Positions 52,452 through 60,850 of a stretch of 64,000 bases of DNA are shown in pieces; positions within the stretch are counted from its first letter, which is position 1, and each line of letters opens with the position of its first letter. Source of the stretch: Nocardia anaemiae NBRC 100462. GTDB lineage: Bacteria; Actinomycetota; Actinomycetes; Mycobacteriales; Mycobacteriaceae. The translations under genes and the position numbers were made by a program. The notes below the pieces were generated by a model that was given only the letters and a program-made list of their open reading frames with translations, made no database searches and was not told the DNA's origin. The DNA is taken from contig NZ_BDAZ01000063.1 of the NCBI RefSeq assembly GCF_001612725.1, forward strand, positions 1 to 64,000, in the 5' to 3' direction.

Positions 52452-52727
52452 TCAGATGTCGGAGCCGCCGTAGGACTCGGGCGTCGATTCGTCGGTCTCC
52501 AACTGCTCATCCTGCGGATGTTCGTCGGCATGCGTCGGTTTGCTGTGCTCGTCCGCGAAGTCACCCTCGGCGTTCTCGGTTGTCCGCGGATCGATCTTTC
52601 GTCCGGTCATGCTCGCCGTATACCCGGCAGCGGGCTCGGCAAATTGCCATCGCGCGTTTTCATCCGAAAGGTCGATTGTTCCGAATGTAGGTAAGTAGAC
52701 ATCGACGTTCGGAATGAGGTTATTCAT
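52452..52727 (-). CDS. Hypothetical acidic protein
   Basis: 91 residues from an ATG at 52727: MNNLIPNVDVYLPTFGTIDL, an acidic, probably disordered middle and end (DEQLETDESTPESYGGSDI). Its start codon shares bases with the ATG of the plus-strand gene (CATG, 52725-52728). AGGTG lies 7-8 bases upstream of it. No family is recognised; composition suggests a small cytosolic or secreted acidic protein. Confidence 0.5.
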   Translation of the reverse strand: MNNLIPNVDVYLPTFGTIDLSDENARWQFAEPAAGYTASMTGRKIDPRTTENAEGDFADEHSKPTHADEHPQDEQLETDESTPESYGGSDI

Positions 52728-53469
52728 GGGCACACCTAAGCCCGCCGCTCGGCTTCGCCCCATCTGTCAACGTACCGCCGCACTCGCCTTGGCCAGTGCG
52801 GTTCCATTGTCCGTCATCCTCATCGGCACCGCACCCGCGACCGCTGAACCACAAACACACGGCAATCCGACTCCATACGGATTCGTTGCCGAGCCATCGG
52901 CTCCGATCGACGCACCCTTACCACTGTGGAGCGCCACCGCATTCGTGGCCGACCCGGACCCCGCAGCGCCCGCCGATAACGCGGCGCAGCCGGATCTGGT
53001 CCCACAGCCATCCGCCGCCCCTACCAACCGGATCAGCGTCGGCAATATCCAGATCGATCGCCCGGACTGGATCTCGCCCGAACAGGCCACCCAGATCAAC
53101 GACGCGTCCGCCGGTACCGAAGCCGCACTGTCCCAAGGCCTTCAGTCGGTCGGCGTCGAACGCGCTCGTTCCGACCATATCGCCGATGCCGTGGTCGGTG
53201 ACGCGATCGTCGGCGCGGCGGTGGGCGCCACCGTGTCGACTCCGCTCGCGGCCACCAGTGCGGTCGTCGGCGCGGTCTCGGGTCTCGTCGCCGGACTCGT
53301 CTTCGCCCCCGCGGGGCTGGTGGTCGTACCCGTCATCGGCGCGGCCATCGGCTACGCGGTGATCGCCGCACCGTTCGCCGCGGCTGGCGCGGCAGTTGGT
53401 GCAGCGGTCGGCGCGATCGACGGCGCCGTCTCCCCGATACCGCCACAGGAACAACTGACAACCCCATAA
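52726..53469 (+). CDS. Secreted glycine/alanine-rich hypothetical protein
   Basis: 247 residues. Signal peptide ALALASAVPLSVILIGTAPATA with cleavage before EPQTHG. A proline-rich stretch is followed by RISVGNIQIDRPDWISPEQA and a long hydrophobic Gly/Ala/Val tail (VGAVSGLVAGLVFAPAGLVV) that may insert in a membrane. GAGG lies 7 bases before the ATG. Proteins with this layout are common in Nocardia and Rhodococcus; function unknown. Confidence 0.7.
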   Translation: MGTPKPAARLRPICQRTAALALASAVPLSVILIGTAPATAEPQTHGNPTPYGFVAEPSAPIDAPLPLWSATAFVADPDPAAPADNAAQPDLVPQPSAAPTNRISVGNIQIDRPDWISPEQATQINDASAGTEAALSQGLQSVGVERARSDHIADAVVGDAIVGAAVGATVSTPLAATSAVVGAVSGLVAGLVFAPAGLVVVPVIGAAIGYAVIAAPFAAAGAAVGAAVGAIDGAVSPIPPQEQLTTP

Positions 53470-53483
53470 ACGCACGTTGCGGG

Positions 53484-53508
53484 CGGGGTGCCGCTGTGCG
53501 GCACCCCG
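53484..53508. terminator. Hairpin terminator between convergent genes
   Basis: CGGGGTGCCGC-tgt-GCGGCACCCCG, an 11-base perfect stem, between the secreted protein gene (ends 53469) and the P450 gene (ends 53517). Confidence 0.75.
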
Positions 53509-53516
53509 ACAACGAT

Positions 53517-54737
53517 CTAGTCCAGGAAAACCGGCAGTGTGCGGTGTCCGTTCGAAATGAAACTGCCGACCGGCGCCAATTCCGCCGGATCCACGGCCAA
53601 CCGCATATTCGGGAACCGCTCGAAGATGGCCGGGAGAGCGATGGTCGCCTCCAGCCGGGCGAGCGGGGCGCCGATGCAGTGGTGCGCGCCGTGCCCGAAG
53701 GACAGATGTTCCTTATTGACCCGGTGCAGGTCGAACGTCGCTGCGGTGGCGCCGTGCAGATTCGGATCGCGGCCCGCGGCGGCGTAGGACGCGAGAATGG
53801 CCTCCCCCTTGGGAATTCGGATCTCACCGAGCTCGATATCCTCGACCGCGTAGCGCAGCGGCAGGTGCGCGACCGGTGCCTCGTAGCGCAGCGTCTCCTC
53901 CACAAGATCCGACCACGGCACCCGGCCCTCGACCAGATCCGCGCGCTGTTCCTGATGGGTGAGCAGAATGAAGATCGCCTGGTCGAGCAGGTTGACCGTG
54001 GTCTCGTGACCGGCATTGATGACCAGCATCAGGGTGTCGACGAGTTCCTTCTCGCTCAGCTGCGAGCCGTCGTCCTCGTCGCGGGTGGCGATGAGGACAC
54101 TGGTGACATCGTCGCCAGGGGTCTCGCGCCGGTAGGCGACGAGTTCGCTGACCAGGCGGTACATCTCGAGGTAGTTGGCCTGTGCTTCCTCCGGGCCGAA
54201 CGAGGTGTCGAAGAAGCCGTCGACGCATGTGCGCAGACCGGGTCCGAGATGTTCGGGCACACCCATCATTTCGGTGATGATCTCGATCGGCACCGGATAG
54301 GCGTAACCCTCGCGCAAATCGGCCACCTCGCCCTTCGGGGTGGCCGCGAGCGCGTTCAGCAGCCCCTCGGTGATCGCCTCGATGCGCGGACGCAGCGCCG
54401 TGGTGCGACGGTGGGTGAATGCGGGCGAGACCAGCTTGCGCAGGCGGCGGTGGTCGGTGCCGTACGCGGTGAACATGTTGTCGACCGCGACCCAAGGAAG
54501 CAGCGGCCACTCCTCGGTGATCTCGCCGTTGATGAACGAAGTCCAGTGCTGCCGTGCGTCTTTCGATACCCGCGGATCGGCGAGCAGACTCTTGAGCACG
54601 GCGGCATCGGTCACCGACCATGCGGGCACGCCACCGGGCAGGGCGACCAGCGCGACCGGCCCGCGCTCCCGGATCCGCTCGTTCTCGCCTTGGATATCGG
54701 CGCCGGTCAGATCCAGGACCAGCGGTTCATGCTCCAT
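53517..54737 (-). CDS. Cytochrome P450, CYP154-like
   Basis: 406 residues. VALPGGVPAWSVTDAAVLKS and DPRVSKDARQHWTSFINGEI near the start are typical of CYP154. I-helix LMLVINAGHETTVNLLDQAI, K-helix E-x-x-R in VEETLRYEAPVAHLPLRYA, haem Cys in LSFGHGAHHCIGAPLARLEA. CYP154 enzymes hydroxylate steroids, macrolides and other hydrophobic substrates. The ATG at 54737 has AAGGAG. It is 11 bases after the CYP157-like gene, the pairing seen in actinomycete conservons. Confidence 0.85.
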   Translation of the reverse strand: MEHEPLVLDLTGADIQGENERIRERGPVALVALPGGVPAWSVTDAAVLKSLLADPRVSKDARQHWTSFINGEITEEWPLLPWVAVDNMFTAYGTDHRRLRKLVSPAFTHRRTTALRPRIEAITEGLLNALAATPKGEVADLREGYAYPVPIEIITEMMGVPEHLGPGLRTCVDGFFDTSFGPEEAQANYLEMYRLVSELVAYRRETPGDDVTSVLIATRDEDDGSQLSEKELVDTLMLVINAGHETTVNLLDQAIFILLTHQEQRADLVEGRVPWSDLVEETLRYEAPVAHLPLRYAVEDIELGEIRIPKGEAILASYAAAGRDPNLHGATAATFDLHRVNKEHLSFGHGAHHCIGAPLARLEATIALPAIFERFPNMRLAVDPAELAPVGSFISNGHRTLPVFLD

Positions 54738-54748
54738 CGTTATCTCCT

Positions 54749-56011
54749 TCAGAAGACGGGCAGTGGAGGGGACTTGGGGAAGACGACCGGCAGTGCCGCC
54801 AGTGCCCGGTGGAACGGGCCGGGCCGCCAAGTCAATTCGTCCGCGGGCACGGCGAGTTCCATCTCGGGCAGTGCGTCGAGCAGCTGATCGATGGCGTCCT
54901 GAACAACCAGGTAGGCAACGGATTTCGCGGGGCAGGCGTGCGGCCCGGCACCCCAGGCCAGATGCGAGCGGTTGCCGGTGCGATCGCCGCCGCGGATCGC
55001 CGGATCGTTATTGCAGCCCGAAAGGCTGACCACGACCGGCTGATGGGCGGGCAACCAGGTGTTGTCGATCAGGATCGGCTGGCGCGGGTAGGTGATGCTG
55101 AAGTTGGCCATCGGCGGGTCGTTGAACAACACCTCGTCGAGCGCGTCGCGGGTGGAGAGGCTACCGCCGAGCATTTCGCCACCGAACCGGTCGTCGGTGA
55201 GCATCAACAGCAGCGTGTTCGTGATCAGATTCTGCATCGGCTCGATGCCCGCGCCGTAGAAACTGATGAGCTGACACAGCATTTCGGTATCGTCGAGCTT
55301 GGAGGGGTGGTGGGCCATGCGCGAGGTGACATCGTCACCGGGCTCGGCCCTGCGTAGCTGCACCAACTCCAGCAACGCCTCGCTGAGCATCGCCATACCG
55401 GCGGCGGCCTCGACGGTGTCGAAGAGCATCGCCATACCGGTCGCGACCCGCTGCCCCAATTCCGCTGAGCAGCCGACCAGCTGGTTGATGACCTCGAAGA
55501 CGACCGGCAGCGCGTACTGGGTGACCAGGTCGACCTCGCCCGCCTCGCAGAAGGAGTTGATCACCGGGATGGCGATCTTCTCGACCGTCGAATGCAGTTC
55601 GTGCAGGTCGATTCCGTCGATGCTGCCGGTATACGCCTGCCGGTAGCGGGCATGGGCCGCACCGGCATTGCGTAGGGCGTTCGGGTACCACATCATCATC
55701 GGCTTGACGGGTGAGTCGTCGGGAACCGTCTGCTCCCAATGCCGCGGATCCGCCGGAAAGTGTTCCGGATCATTGAGGATTCGCACCGCGGTCTGATACC
55801 CGACCACCAGGGTGGCGGGCACGCCCGGCGCCAACTCCATCGGCACCAGCGATCCGTACTGGCTGCGAGCCTCCCGATAGGCCCGATGCGGATCGGCCGC
55901 GAACTCCGGAGTATGCAACAGCACTCGGGGTTCGGCGGCATCGAGGGGTGAGCCGTGCAGGGCGGGGCAGACTCCGGTCGCGGTGGCGTGGGTGGACGAT
56001 GACGTGGTCAA
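54749..56011 (-). CDS. Cytochrome P450, CYP157-like, lacking the E-x-x-R motif
   Basis: 420 residues. Haem Cys in LAWGAGPHACPAKSVAYLVV. The K-helix position reads DALDEVLFNDPPMANFS, so the usual Arg of E-x-x-R is replaced; CYP157 members are the known exception (E-Q-x-x-W type). The I-helix LISFYGAGIEPMQNLI also lacks the acid-alcohol pair. It is probably the partner of the CYP154-like gene downstream. The start codon is a TTG at 56011 that overlaps the stop of a short membrane-peptide frame. Confidence 0.8.
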   Translation of the reverse strand: MTTSSSTHATATGVCPALHGSPLDAAEPRVLLHTPEFAADPHRAYREARSQYGSLVPMELAPGVPATLVVGYQTAVRILNDPEHFPADPRHWEQTVPDDSPVKPMMMWYPNALRNAGAAHARYRQAYTGSIDGIDLHELHSTVEKIAIPVINSFCEAGEVDLVTQYALPVVFEVINQLVGCSAELGQRVATGMAMLFDTVEAAAGMAMLSEALLELVQLRRAEPGDDVTSRMAHHPSKLDDTEMLCQLISFYGAGIEPMQNLITNTLLLMLTDDRFGGEMLGGSLSTRDALDEVLFNDPPMANFSITYPRQPILIDNTWLPAHQPVVVSLSGCNNDPAIRGGDRTGNRSHLAWGAGPHACPAKSVAYLVVQDAIDQLLDALPEMELAVPADELTWRPGPFHRALAALPVVFPKSPPLPVF

Positions 56012-56091
56012 AGGCGTGACTCCAGACGTTGGATCAGCAAGGTGGCCAGGATCAATGGAAGCACCGCGGCGATAACACAGCCAGCGGCCAC
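56008..56091 (-). CDS. Possible 27-residue single-helix membrane peptide coupled to the CYP157-like gene
   Basis: Reads MAAGCVIAAVLPLILATLLI then QRLESRL and stops in a TTGA overlap with the P450 start. It has one hydrophobic helix. A GGAGG lies 14 bases upstream of its GTG, too far for a good site, so expression is uncertain. The rest of 56012-56487 contains no recognisable gene. Confidence 0.35.
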   Translation of the reverse strand: MAAGCVIAAVLPLILATLLIQRLESRL

Positions 56092-56487
56092 AGCACTCAG
56101 TTCAGCCCTCCTCGCGACGCCGACCGTATGTGACCCCGGCCATGAGGTCCGCGTCGAGAACTCGAACCATGGCGAGGCAACCACAGCCGACTGCGGTCAC
56201 CCCACAGTCCCTGTAGGACAGGCGATTTCGACGCACAATCACCAGACGCCCTACCAGCCGCCGAGAACTCGACGACCCGCCCACGTTATCAGCATCCGGA
56301 AGAACTCTCTCCAGATCCGTCCGCAACGCAAGCACGCCGACCGTGAACCCCTCGCAACCGGCAAATATGTTGAGCTGCTATGGATCACATTGCTGATCGA
56401 CGCTCGACGAGCGATCGTTCCATGCCCACACTCTTGACGGCAGTTGCACACCGGGTGTGCTGCTCGACGGGCGCTGCTCGGGGCCGA

Positions 56488-57234
56488 TCAGTCGGCGCTC
56501 GGAAGTTTCGCCTCACCCGCAGTCTGGCGGACGGCGGTTTCGAGGAGTTCGGTGAGTTGGGTTGCGGGGACCGGGATGCCAGGAGTTTGTCGGGTCCACC
56601 GGAGAAAGGCGTCGACATCCATTGCTGGGATTTCGCCGAGGTAGGGGCGGATGTATGCCGGGGTGTTCGGTTCGGTGCGCCAACTGTCGGTCAGTGGACC
56701 GATGTCCACTGCGTCGTAGCCGAGGAGGTTCAGAAGGTAGGTCGCCTCGGCTTTGGCTGACGCGTTATCGCCTGCGATGGGGAGGGCGCTGCGGTCGGTG
56801 GCGTCGGCGGGGCGGGCGAGGGACAGCAGCTGGTGCGGGGTGATCGTGTTGAATGCCTTGACCACATGGGAATCCGCGAGGTGTCGCTGGATGAGGGCGC
56901 TGGAAGTCGATGCGCCGGTGTCCAGTTCGGTCAGGTGGCCGTCTCGTTCGGGGTAATAGTTGGCCGTATCCAGAACCGTCTTTCCGGCCAGCGCTGCCGC
57001 GGGGAGCTTTTGAAAGGCCATCAGCGGAATCGCCAGCACCACAAGGTCTGCCGCACGTGCCGTTTCCGCTGGTGTAGCCGCTCGGGCCCGCCCGCCCAGT
57101 TCGGCGACGAGGTCGGCGAGGGTCTCGGGACCTCGCGAATTACTGAGGACGACATCGAGGCCTGCCGAGATGGCCAGGCGGGCAATGGAACTACCGACCA
57201 TTCCGCTGCCGATGAGTCCGAGCGTTCGGTGCAC
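56488..57234 (-). CDS. NADPH-dependent F420 reductase-type oxidoreductase
   Basis: 248 residues. LGLIGSGMVGSSIARLAISA is the N-terminal dinucleotide fold; LSNSRGPETLADLVAELGGR and VLAIPLMAFQKLPAAALAGK then TVLDTANYYPERDGHL match the F420_oxidored family. It may reduce F420 with NADPH or act on a linked substrate. The GTG at 57234 follows GGGAGA. It precedes the P450 pair on the same strand, with about 476 bases between, so a common function is possible but not shown. Confidence 0.8.
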   Translation of the reverse strand: MHRTLGLIGSGMVGSSIARLAISAGLDVVLSNSRGPETLADLVAELGGRARAATPAETARAADLVVLAIPLMAFQKLPAAALAGKTVLDTANYYPERDGHLTELDTGASTSSALIQRHLADSHVVKAFNTITPHQLLSLARPADATDRSALPIAGDNASAKAEATYLLNLLGYDAVDIGPLTDSWRTEPNTPAYIRPYLGEIPAMDVDAFLRWTRQTPGIPVPATQLTELLETAVRQTAGEAKLPSAD

Positions 57235-57268
57235 GGCTTATCTCCCTTCATTGGTGTGGGTGCCGCCT

Positions 57269-57457
57269 GACAGCGTGGATCCGCCACGGCCGTACAACCA
57301 GACCTGTGTGCTGCGTACTCACCGCGTGATCACCAACGACGACGGAGGTCGCCCCGCAGGGTTGTCGAGCGGACGACCGGACCGAGCTCAGCGCGCCGAG
57401 CCCGCCTGCGCCGCAGGACGTCGGGCTGCGTGACAGCGGCGGAATGCGCCGAACCGC
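57269..57457 (+). pseudogene. Decayed copy of the XRE regulator gene leader and 5' end
   Basis: Aligns with 59907-60123, the upstream and first 35 codons of the XRE gene. Shared stretches include CAACCAGACCTGTG, GTGATCAC, GGACGACCGGACCGAGCTCAG and GGACGTCGGGCTGCG. In this copy the GTG start is GCG, 14 bases are deleted inside the first codons and one base later, so it is untranslatable. The region 57458-57584 shows nothing further. Confidence 0.75.
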
Positions 57458-57584
57458 CAACAGATTTGGTGGCCTGCCGCTGTGAGCGCGACGGGCCGCG
57501 GAGATGAACCGGAGTTTGCTCCCAACGGCATCGGCTGTCGCGCGGATCCGTCCGATCGCCGCGGGCCGGGCTAGTCCGCCCGCG

Positions 57585-58355
57585 CTATTCGCAGACCTGG
57601 TGGGAGAACCCGAATTCAACGGTGACGGCCGCCCGTGCCGGGGCGAATCGGTTGTACGGTATGCCGGGTGTGAAGGCGAAGACCGAGACGTGCTCGTTCT
57701 GGCGATCCAGCCACCAGCCCGCGGTGCGGCAGGCGCGCCAGCGGGTGCCGCTCCAGTCGGCGAGCCTTTCCTCGCCCGCGGAACCGAATGTCCAGCCGCC
57801 GGAATCACCCAGATGAGCGAGCACGCGCCCGGCCACCTGATCATCGGGCGTGCCGTCGGCGGCGGCGACGGCGAGGGTGCGGTGGCAGGAGGGGCCCGAG
57901 TCGGAGTCCTCGCAGCTGGTCGTGTCGTCGACGACCGTTAGGCCAGCGGGCAGGGGTAGCAGCAGTTCGGCGTCGGGGGTCGCGACGGCCTTGCCTCCGT
58001 AGGCTGGGGCGATCGCGAAGACGCCGAGGTCGCCCAGCACGAAGAACAGCAGCACGAACAGGGCCATTACGCCGTACAGCCCGCCGAGGACCCGGCCGAT
58101 CCACTGCCGCACCCCGCCACCGTCGGTATCGGCCCAATCCCAGATCAGTCCCGCCAGCAGCACCACGACACCGGCGGCGATCATCAGCACCTCGAGACTG
58201 TGCTGATAGTGGCGCACTCGCCAGCCCCCGAACGCCACACCCAGCTCGGCCACGGTCAGCACCGCCAACACCGCACCCACGCGCCACCGGGTGCGGGGCG
58301 CGCGCGCCGCGAGTAACCAGCAGGCCAACGGCACCAACAAGATCAGCCGAAACAC
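57585..58355 (-). CDS. Hypothetical membrane protein with extracytoplasmic C-terminal domain
   Basis: 256 residues. Four hydrophobic helices lie in the first 125 residues (LILLVPLACWLLAA; VGAVLAVLTVAELGVAFGG; VLMIAAGVVVLLAGLIWDW; YGVMALFVLLFFVLGDLGVF). A soluble domain with four cysteines (TTSCEDSDSGPSCHR; RACRTAGWW; HQVCE) and two likely disulphides follows. No family is recognised. Convergence or linkage with neighbours gives no clue; it lies divergent to the epoxide hydrolase gene. Confidence 0.7.
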   Translation of the reverse strand: MFRLILLVPLACWLLAARAPRTRWRVGAVLAVLTVAELGVAFGGWRVRHYQHSLEVLMIAAGVVVLLAGLIWDWADTDGGGVRQWIGRVLGGLYGVMALFVLLFFVLGDLGVFAIAPAYGGKAVATPDAELLLPLPAGLTVVDDTTSCEDSDSGPSCHRTLAVAAADGTPDDQVAGRVLAHLGDSGGWTFGSAGEERLADWSGTRWRACRTAGWWLDRQNEHVSVFAFTPGIPYNRFAPARAAVTVEFGFSHQVCE

Positions 58356-58470
58356 GTCGCCAGTCTAAAAGTGGCTGCGCCGGTGACCATTCGGCTTCGA
58401 TGATGCGTCCGCCGAAGTCAGTCGGTCGACGATCGCCGCCATGATTGACCGGAGTATGACTCCAGGACTT

Positions 58471-58524
58471 GAAACGGAATGATCCGTTCTGTTACGCTTC
58501 AAACAGAACGAAGCATTCCGTTTC
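58471..58524. promoter_or_regulatory. 54-base hyphenated palindrome upstream of the epoxide hydrolase
   Basis: Outer arms GAAACGGAATG/CATTCCGTTTC (11 bases) and inner arms CGTTCTGTT/AACAGAACG (9 bases) share one centre at 58497-58498. It can also be read as two TetR-style sites, AACGGA-atga-TCCGTT (58473-58488) and AACGAA-gcat-TCCGTT (58507-58522). It ends 14 bases before the ATG and overlaps the ribosome site region, so repression is likely. Confidence 0.8.
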
Positions 58525-58538
58525 CAAGGAGATTCGCC

Positions 58539-59675
58539 ATGAGCACCATCAAGCCCTTCCAGGTCGACATTCCGCAGACCAAGCTCGACGATCTGGCCGA
58601 CCGTCTGCGCCGCTCCCTGTGGCCGAGCGAACTGCCCGGCGTCGGCGACTCCTATGGGGTGCCCGAGGATCGGGTGCGCGGCCTGGCACAGTACTGGCTG
58701 GAGACCTTCGACTGGCGGGCGCTCGAGGCGAAGCTGAACGCCTACCCGCAGTTCACCACTGAGATCGATGGCGAGAACATCTATTTTCTGCACATCCGGT
58801 CAGCTCGCGCGGACGCGCTGCCGGTGGTCCTCACCCACGGTTGGCCCGGCTCGGTGCTCGAGTTCCTCGACGTCATCGAGTCGCTGACCGCGCCGGAGTC
58901 TGCTGAGGATCCCGCCTTCCACCTGGTGATTCCGGCGCTGCCCGGCATGGGCTTCTCCGGCCCGACGCACAGCACCGGCTGGACCATGCGGCGCGTCGCC
59001 AAGGCCTGGATCGAGCTGATGGATCGGCTCGGTTACCAGCGCTTCGGTGCGATCGGCAATGACGGCGGCTCGATGGTCTCCCCGGAGATCGGTCGCCTGG
59101 CGCCGGACCGGGTAGTGGGTGTCCATGTGACACAGCTGTTTTCGTTCCCGTCCGGCGATCCGGCCGAGTTCGTCGACCTCTCGCCGGAGGATCTGGCGGC
59201 GCTCGAACACCTGAAGTGGTTCCAGGACAACAAGATGGCCTTCAACATCCTGTGCAGCCAGCAGCCGCAGACGCTGGCCTACGCGCTCTCCGATTCGCCG
59301 ATTGGCTTGCTGGGGTGGAACGCACAGCTTTTCGGTGAGAGTCTGGACGCCGATTTCGTCATCGGCAACGTTGCCCTCTACTGGCTGACCGGCACCGCGG
59401 CCTCCTCGGTCCGGTTCTACTACGAGGAGGCGCACAGCACCGACCGCCCGACCGGCTCGACCACGACCCCCACCGCACTTGCCATGTTCAAGGGCGATTT
59501 CCAGTCGATCCGCCGGTTCGCCGAGCGTGACCACAGCAACATCGTCAGCTGGAACTCCTACGACGCAGGCTCGGCGATCGGCGGTCCGAACGATGCCGCA
59601 GGCCACTTCGCCGCGCACGAGGCACCCGAACTGCTCGTCGGCGACATCCGCCGGTTCTTCGCCAAAGTCGGCTGA
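58539..59675 (+). CDS. Epoxide hydrolase (alpha/beta hydrolase, EHN domain)
   Basis: 378 residues. The N-terminal EHN segment (FQVDIPQTKLDDLADRLRRS LWPSEL) is followed by an alpha/beta fold with oxyanion HGWPGSVLEF, the nucleophile Asp in AIGNDGGSMVSPEIGRL and the His in the AAHEAPELLV tail. It opens epoxides by water addition. The ATG at 58539 has AAGGAG eight bases before. The 54-base palindrome in front implies tight control by a TetR-type repressor that is not in the window. Confidence 0.9.
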   Translation: MSTIKPFQVDIPQTKLDDLADRLRRSLWPSELPGVGDSYGVPEDRVRGLAQYWLETFDWRALEAKLNAYPQFTTEIDGENIYFLHIRSARADALPVVLTHGWPGSVLEFLDVIESLTAPESAEDPAFHLVIPALPGMGFSGPTHSTGWTMRRVAKAWIELMDRLGYQRFGAIGNDGGSMVSPEIGRLAPDRVVGVHVTQLFSFPSGDPAEFVDLSPEDLAALEHLKWFQDNKMAFNILCSQQPQTLAYALSDSPIGLLGWNAQLFGESLDADFVIGNVALYWLTGTAASSVRFYYEEAHSTDRPTGSTTTPTALAMFKGDFQSIRRFAERDHSNIVSWNSYDAGSAIGGPNDAAGHFAAHEAPELLVGDIRRFFAKVG

Positions 59676-59678
59676 ACT

Positions 59679-59900
59679 CCGGCCACGTTCGCCGTTTACC
59701 CCGACTATCAGGGACACGGATACGCACGAATCATCCATGATGCATTGCTATCCGGGCGCCCGGAGCCGTTGGCCTATCTACTTGTCCGAGTCGGCAATCC
59801 AGCCAGAAGCGCATACGAGTCCCGGGGCTGGTGAGTGATCGGGCAAGACCAGCCGTTTCCCGACTCACCGATGATGGACGAGATGGCCAAGACGCTTTGA
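59679..59900 (+). pseudogene. C-terminal remnant of a GNAT acetyltransferase with in-frame stop
   Basis: Reads TPATFAVYPDYQGHGYARII then HDALLSGRPEPLAYLLVRVG, a GNAT motif A. An in-frame TGA follows GW at 59832, after which VIGQDQPFPDSPMMDEMAKT L continues to a stop at 59898. Both halves match the typical acetyltransferase end, so one base change broke it and the front is missing. It starts four bases after the epoxide hydrolase stop. Confidence 0.75.
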
Positions 59901-60019
59901 TCGCGCGACAGCGTGGAGCCACCGCGGCCATGCAACCAGACCTGTGCTGCGTACTCACGGCGTGATCACTCAATTGGCCACGGCGGCAAGGACTCAGACG
60001 CTGGGCGTAGGGTTGTCGA

Positions 60020-60850
60020 GTGGACGACCGGACCGAGCTCAGTGGGTTCCTCAAATCGCGCCGAGCCCGCCTGCGCCCGCAGGACGTCGGGCTGCGCGAC
60101 CACGGCGGAGTGCGCCGAGTCACGGGCCTGCGGCGGGAGGAGCTGGCTCAGGTGGCGGGGGTGAGCATCGCCCACTACACGCGTCTGGAGCAGGGCAAGA
60201 CCGACAGCGTTTCGGATGAGGTCCTCCGAGCCATCAGCGCGGCGCTGCGCTTGGACACCGACGAATCGGCATATCTGCAGCGGATCGCGCGGCGTCCGCA
60301 ACCGTGCGCACAAGAAACACCCTCGACGGATATGCCTGTGGGTCTGCGGTATCTGCTGGATTCGTTCGTGATGACACCGGCACTGGTGGTCGGTCGCCAC
60401 ACCCAGATCATCGGGTGGAACCAGCTCGCCGTCGCGGTGTTCGGCGACTTCTCCGCACTCCCGCAAGGCCGCCGCACCCTCTCACATCTCCTGTTCAGCG
60501 AGCCGCACCTGCGCGAACTACTCGGACGGGGTTGGGATCAGGCGGCGCTCGCACATGTGGCGCATCTGCGCGTTCTGCTCGGACGCTATCGCGGACACTC
60601 CGAGCTCGTCGCCCACATCGACCACATGCGAGAGCTGAACCCGGACTTCGCACGACTGTGGGCCGAGCACCCGGTCGAGCAGGTCCGCGCCCGGACGTAC
60701 ACGCTGCACCACCCGCTCGTCGGCGAGCTGACGCTGCACGGCGAACTCATCGCACTCCCCGACGCACCGTCGTGCTGCGGCCTGGACCTGTTCGCCGCCG
60801 AGCCGGGCTCAGCATCTGAACAGGCGCTGCGGAAACTCGGTGATCAGTAG
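60020..60850 (+). CDS. XRE family regulator with MmyB-like ligand-binding domain
   Basis: 276 residues from a GTG. The HTH lies at about 30-55 (RREELAQVAGVSIAHYTRLE QGK). The C-terminal MmyB-like domain has RYLLDSFVMTPALVVGRHTQ IIGWN and DMRELNPDF-like DHMRELNPDFARLWAEHPVE. MmyB domains bind fatty acids. Downstream or divergent SDR and hydrolase genes are usual targets; here the epoxide hydrolase is close but on the same strand upstream. Its 5' region is duplicated at 57269-57457. Confidence 0.85.
   Translation: MDDRTELSGFLKSRRARLRPQDVGLRDHGGVRRVTGLRREELAQVAGVSIAHYTRLEQGKTDSVSDEVLRAISAALRLDTDESAYLQRIARRPQPCAQETPSTDMPVGLRYLLDSFVMTPALVVGRHTQIIGWNQLAVAVFGDFSALPQGRRTLSHLLFSEPHLRELLGRGWDQAALAHVAHLRVLLGRYRGHSELVAHIDHMRELNPDFARLWAEHPVEQVRARTYTLHHPLVGELTLHGELIALPDAPSCCGLDLFAAEPGSASEQALRKLGDQ

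Noticed and set aside
56102..56335. 77-codon minus-strand frame upstream of the P450 pair
   Set aside because: No ribosome site, no recognisable family and no conserved composition; treated as intergenic. A conservon gene was looked for here and not found.
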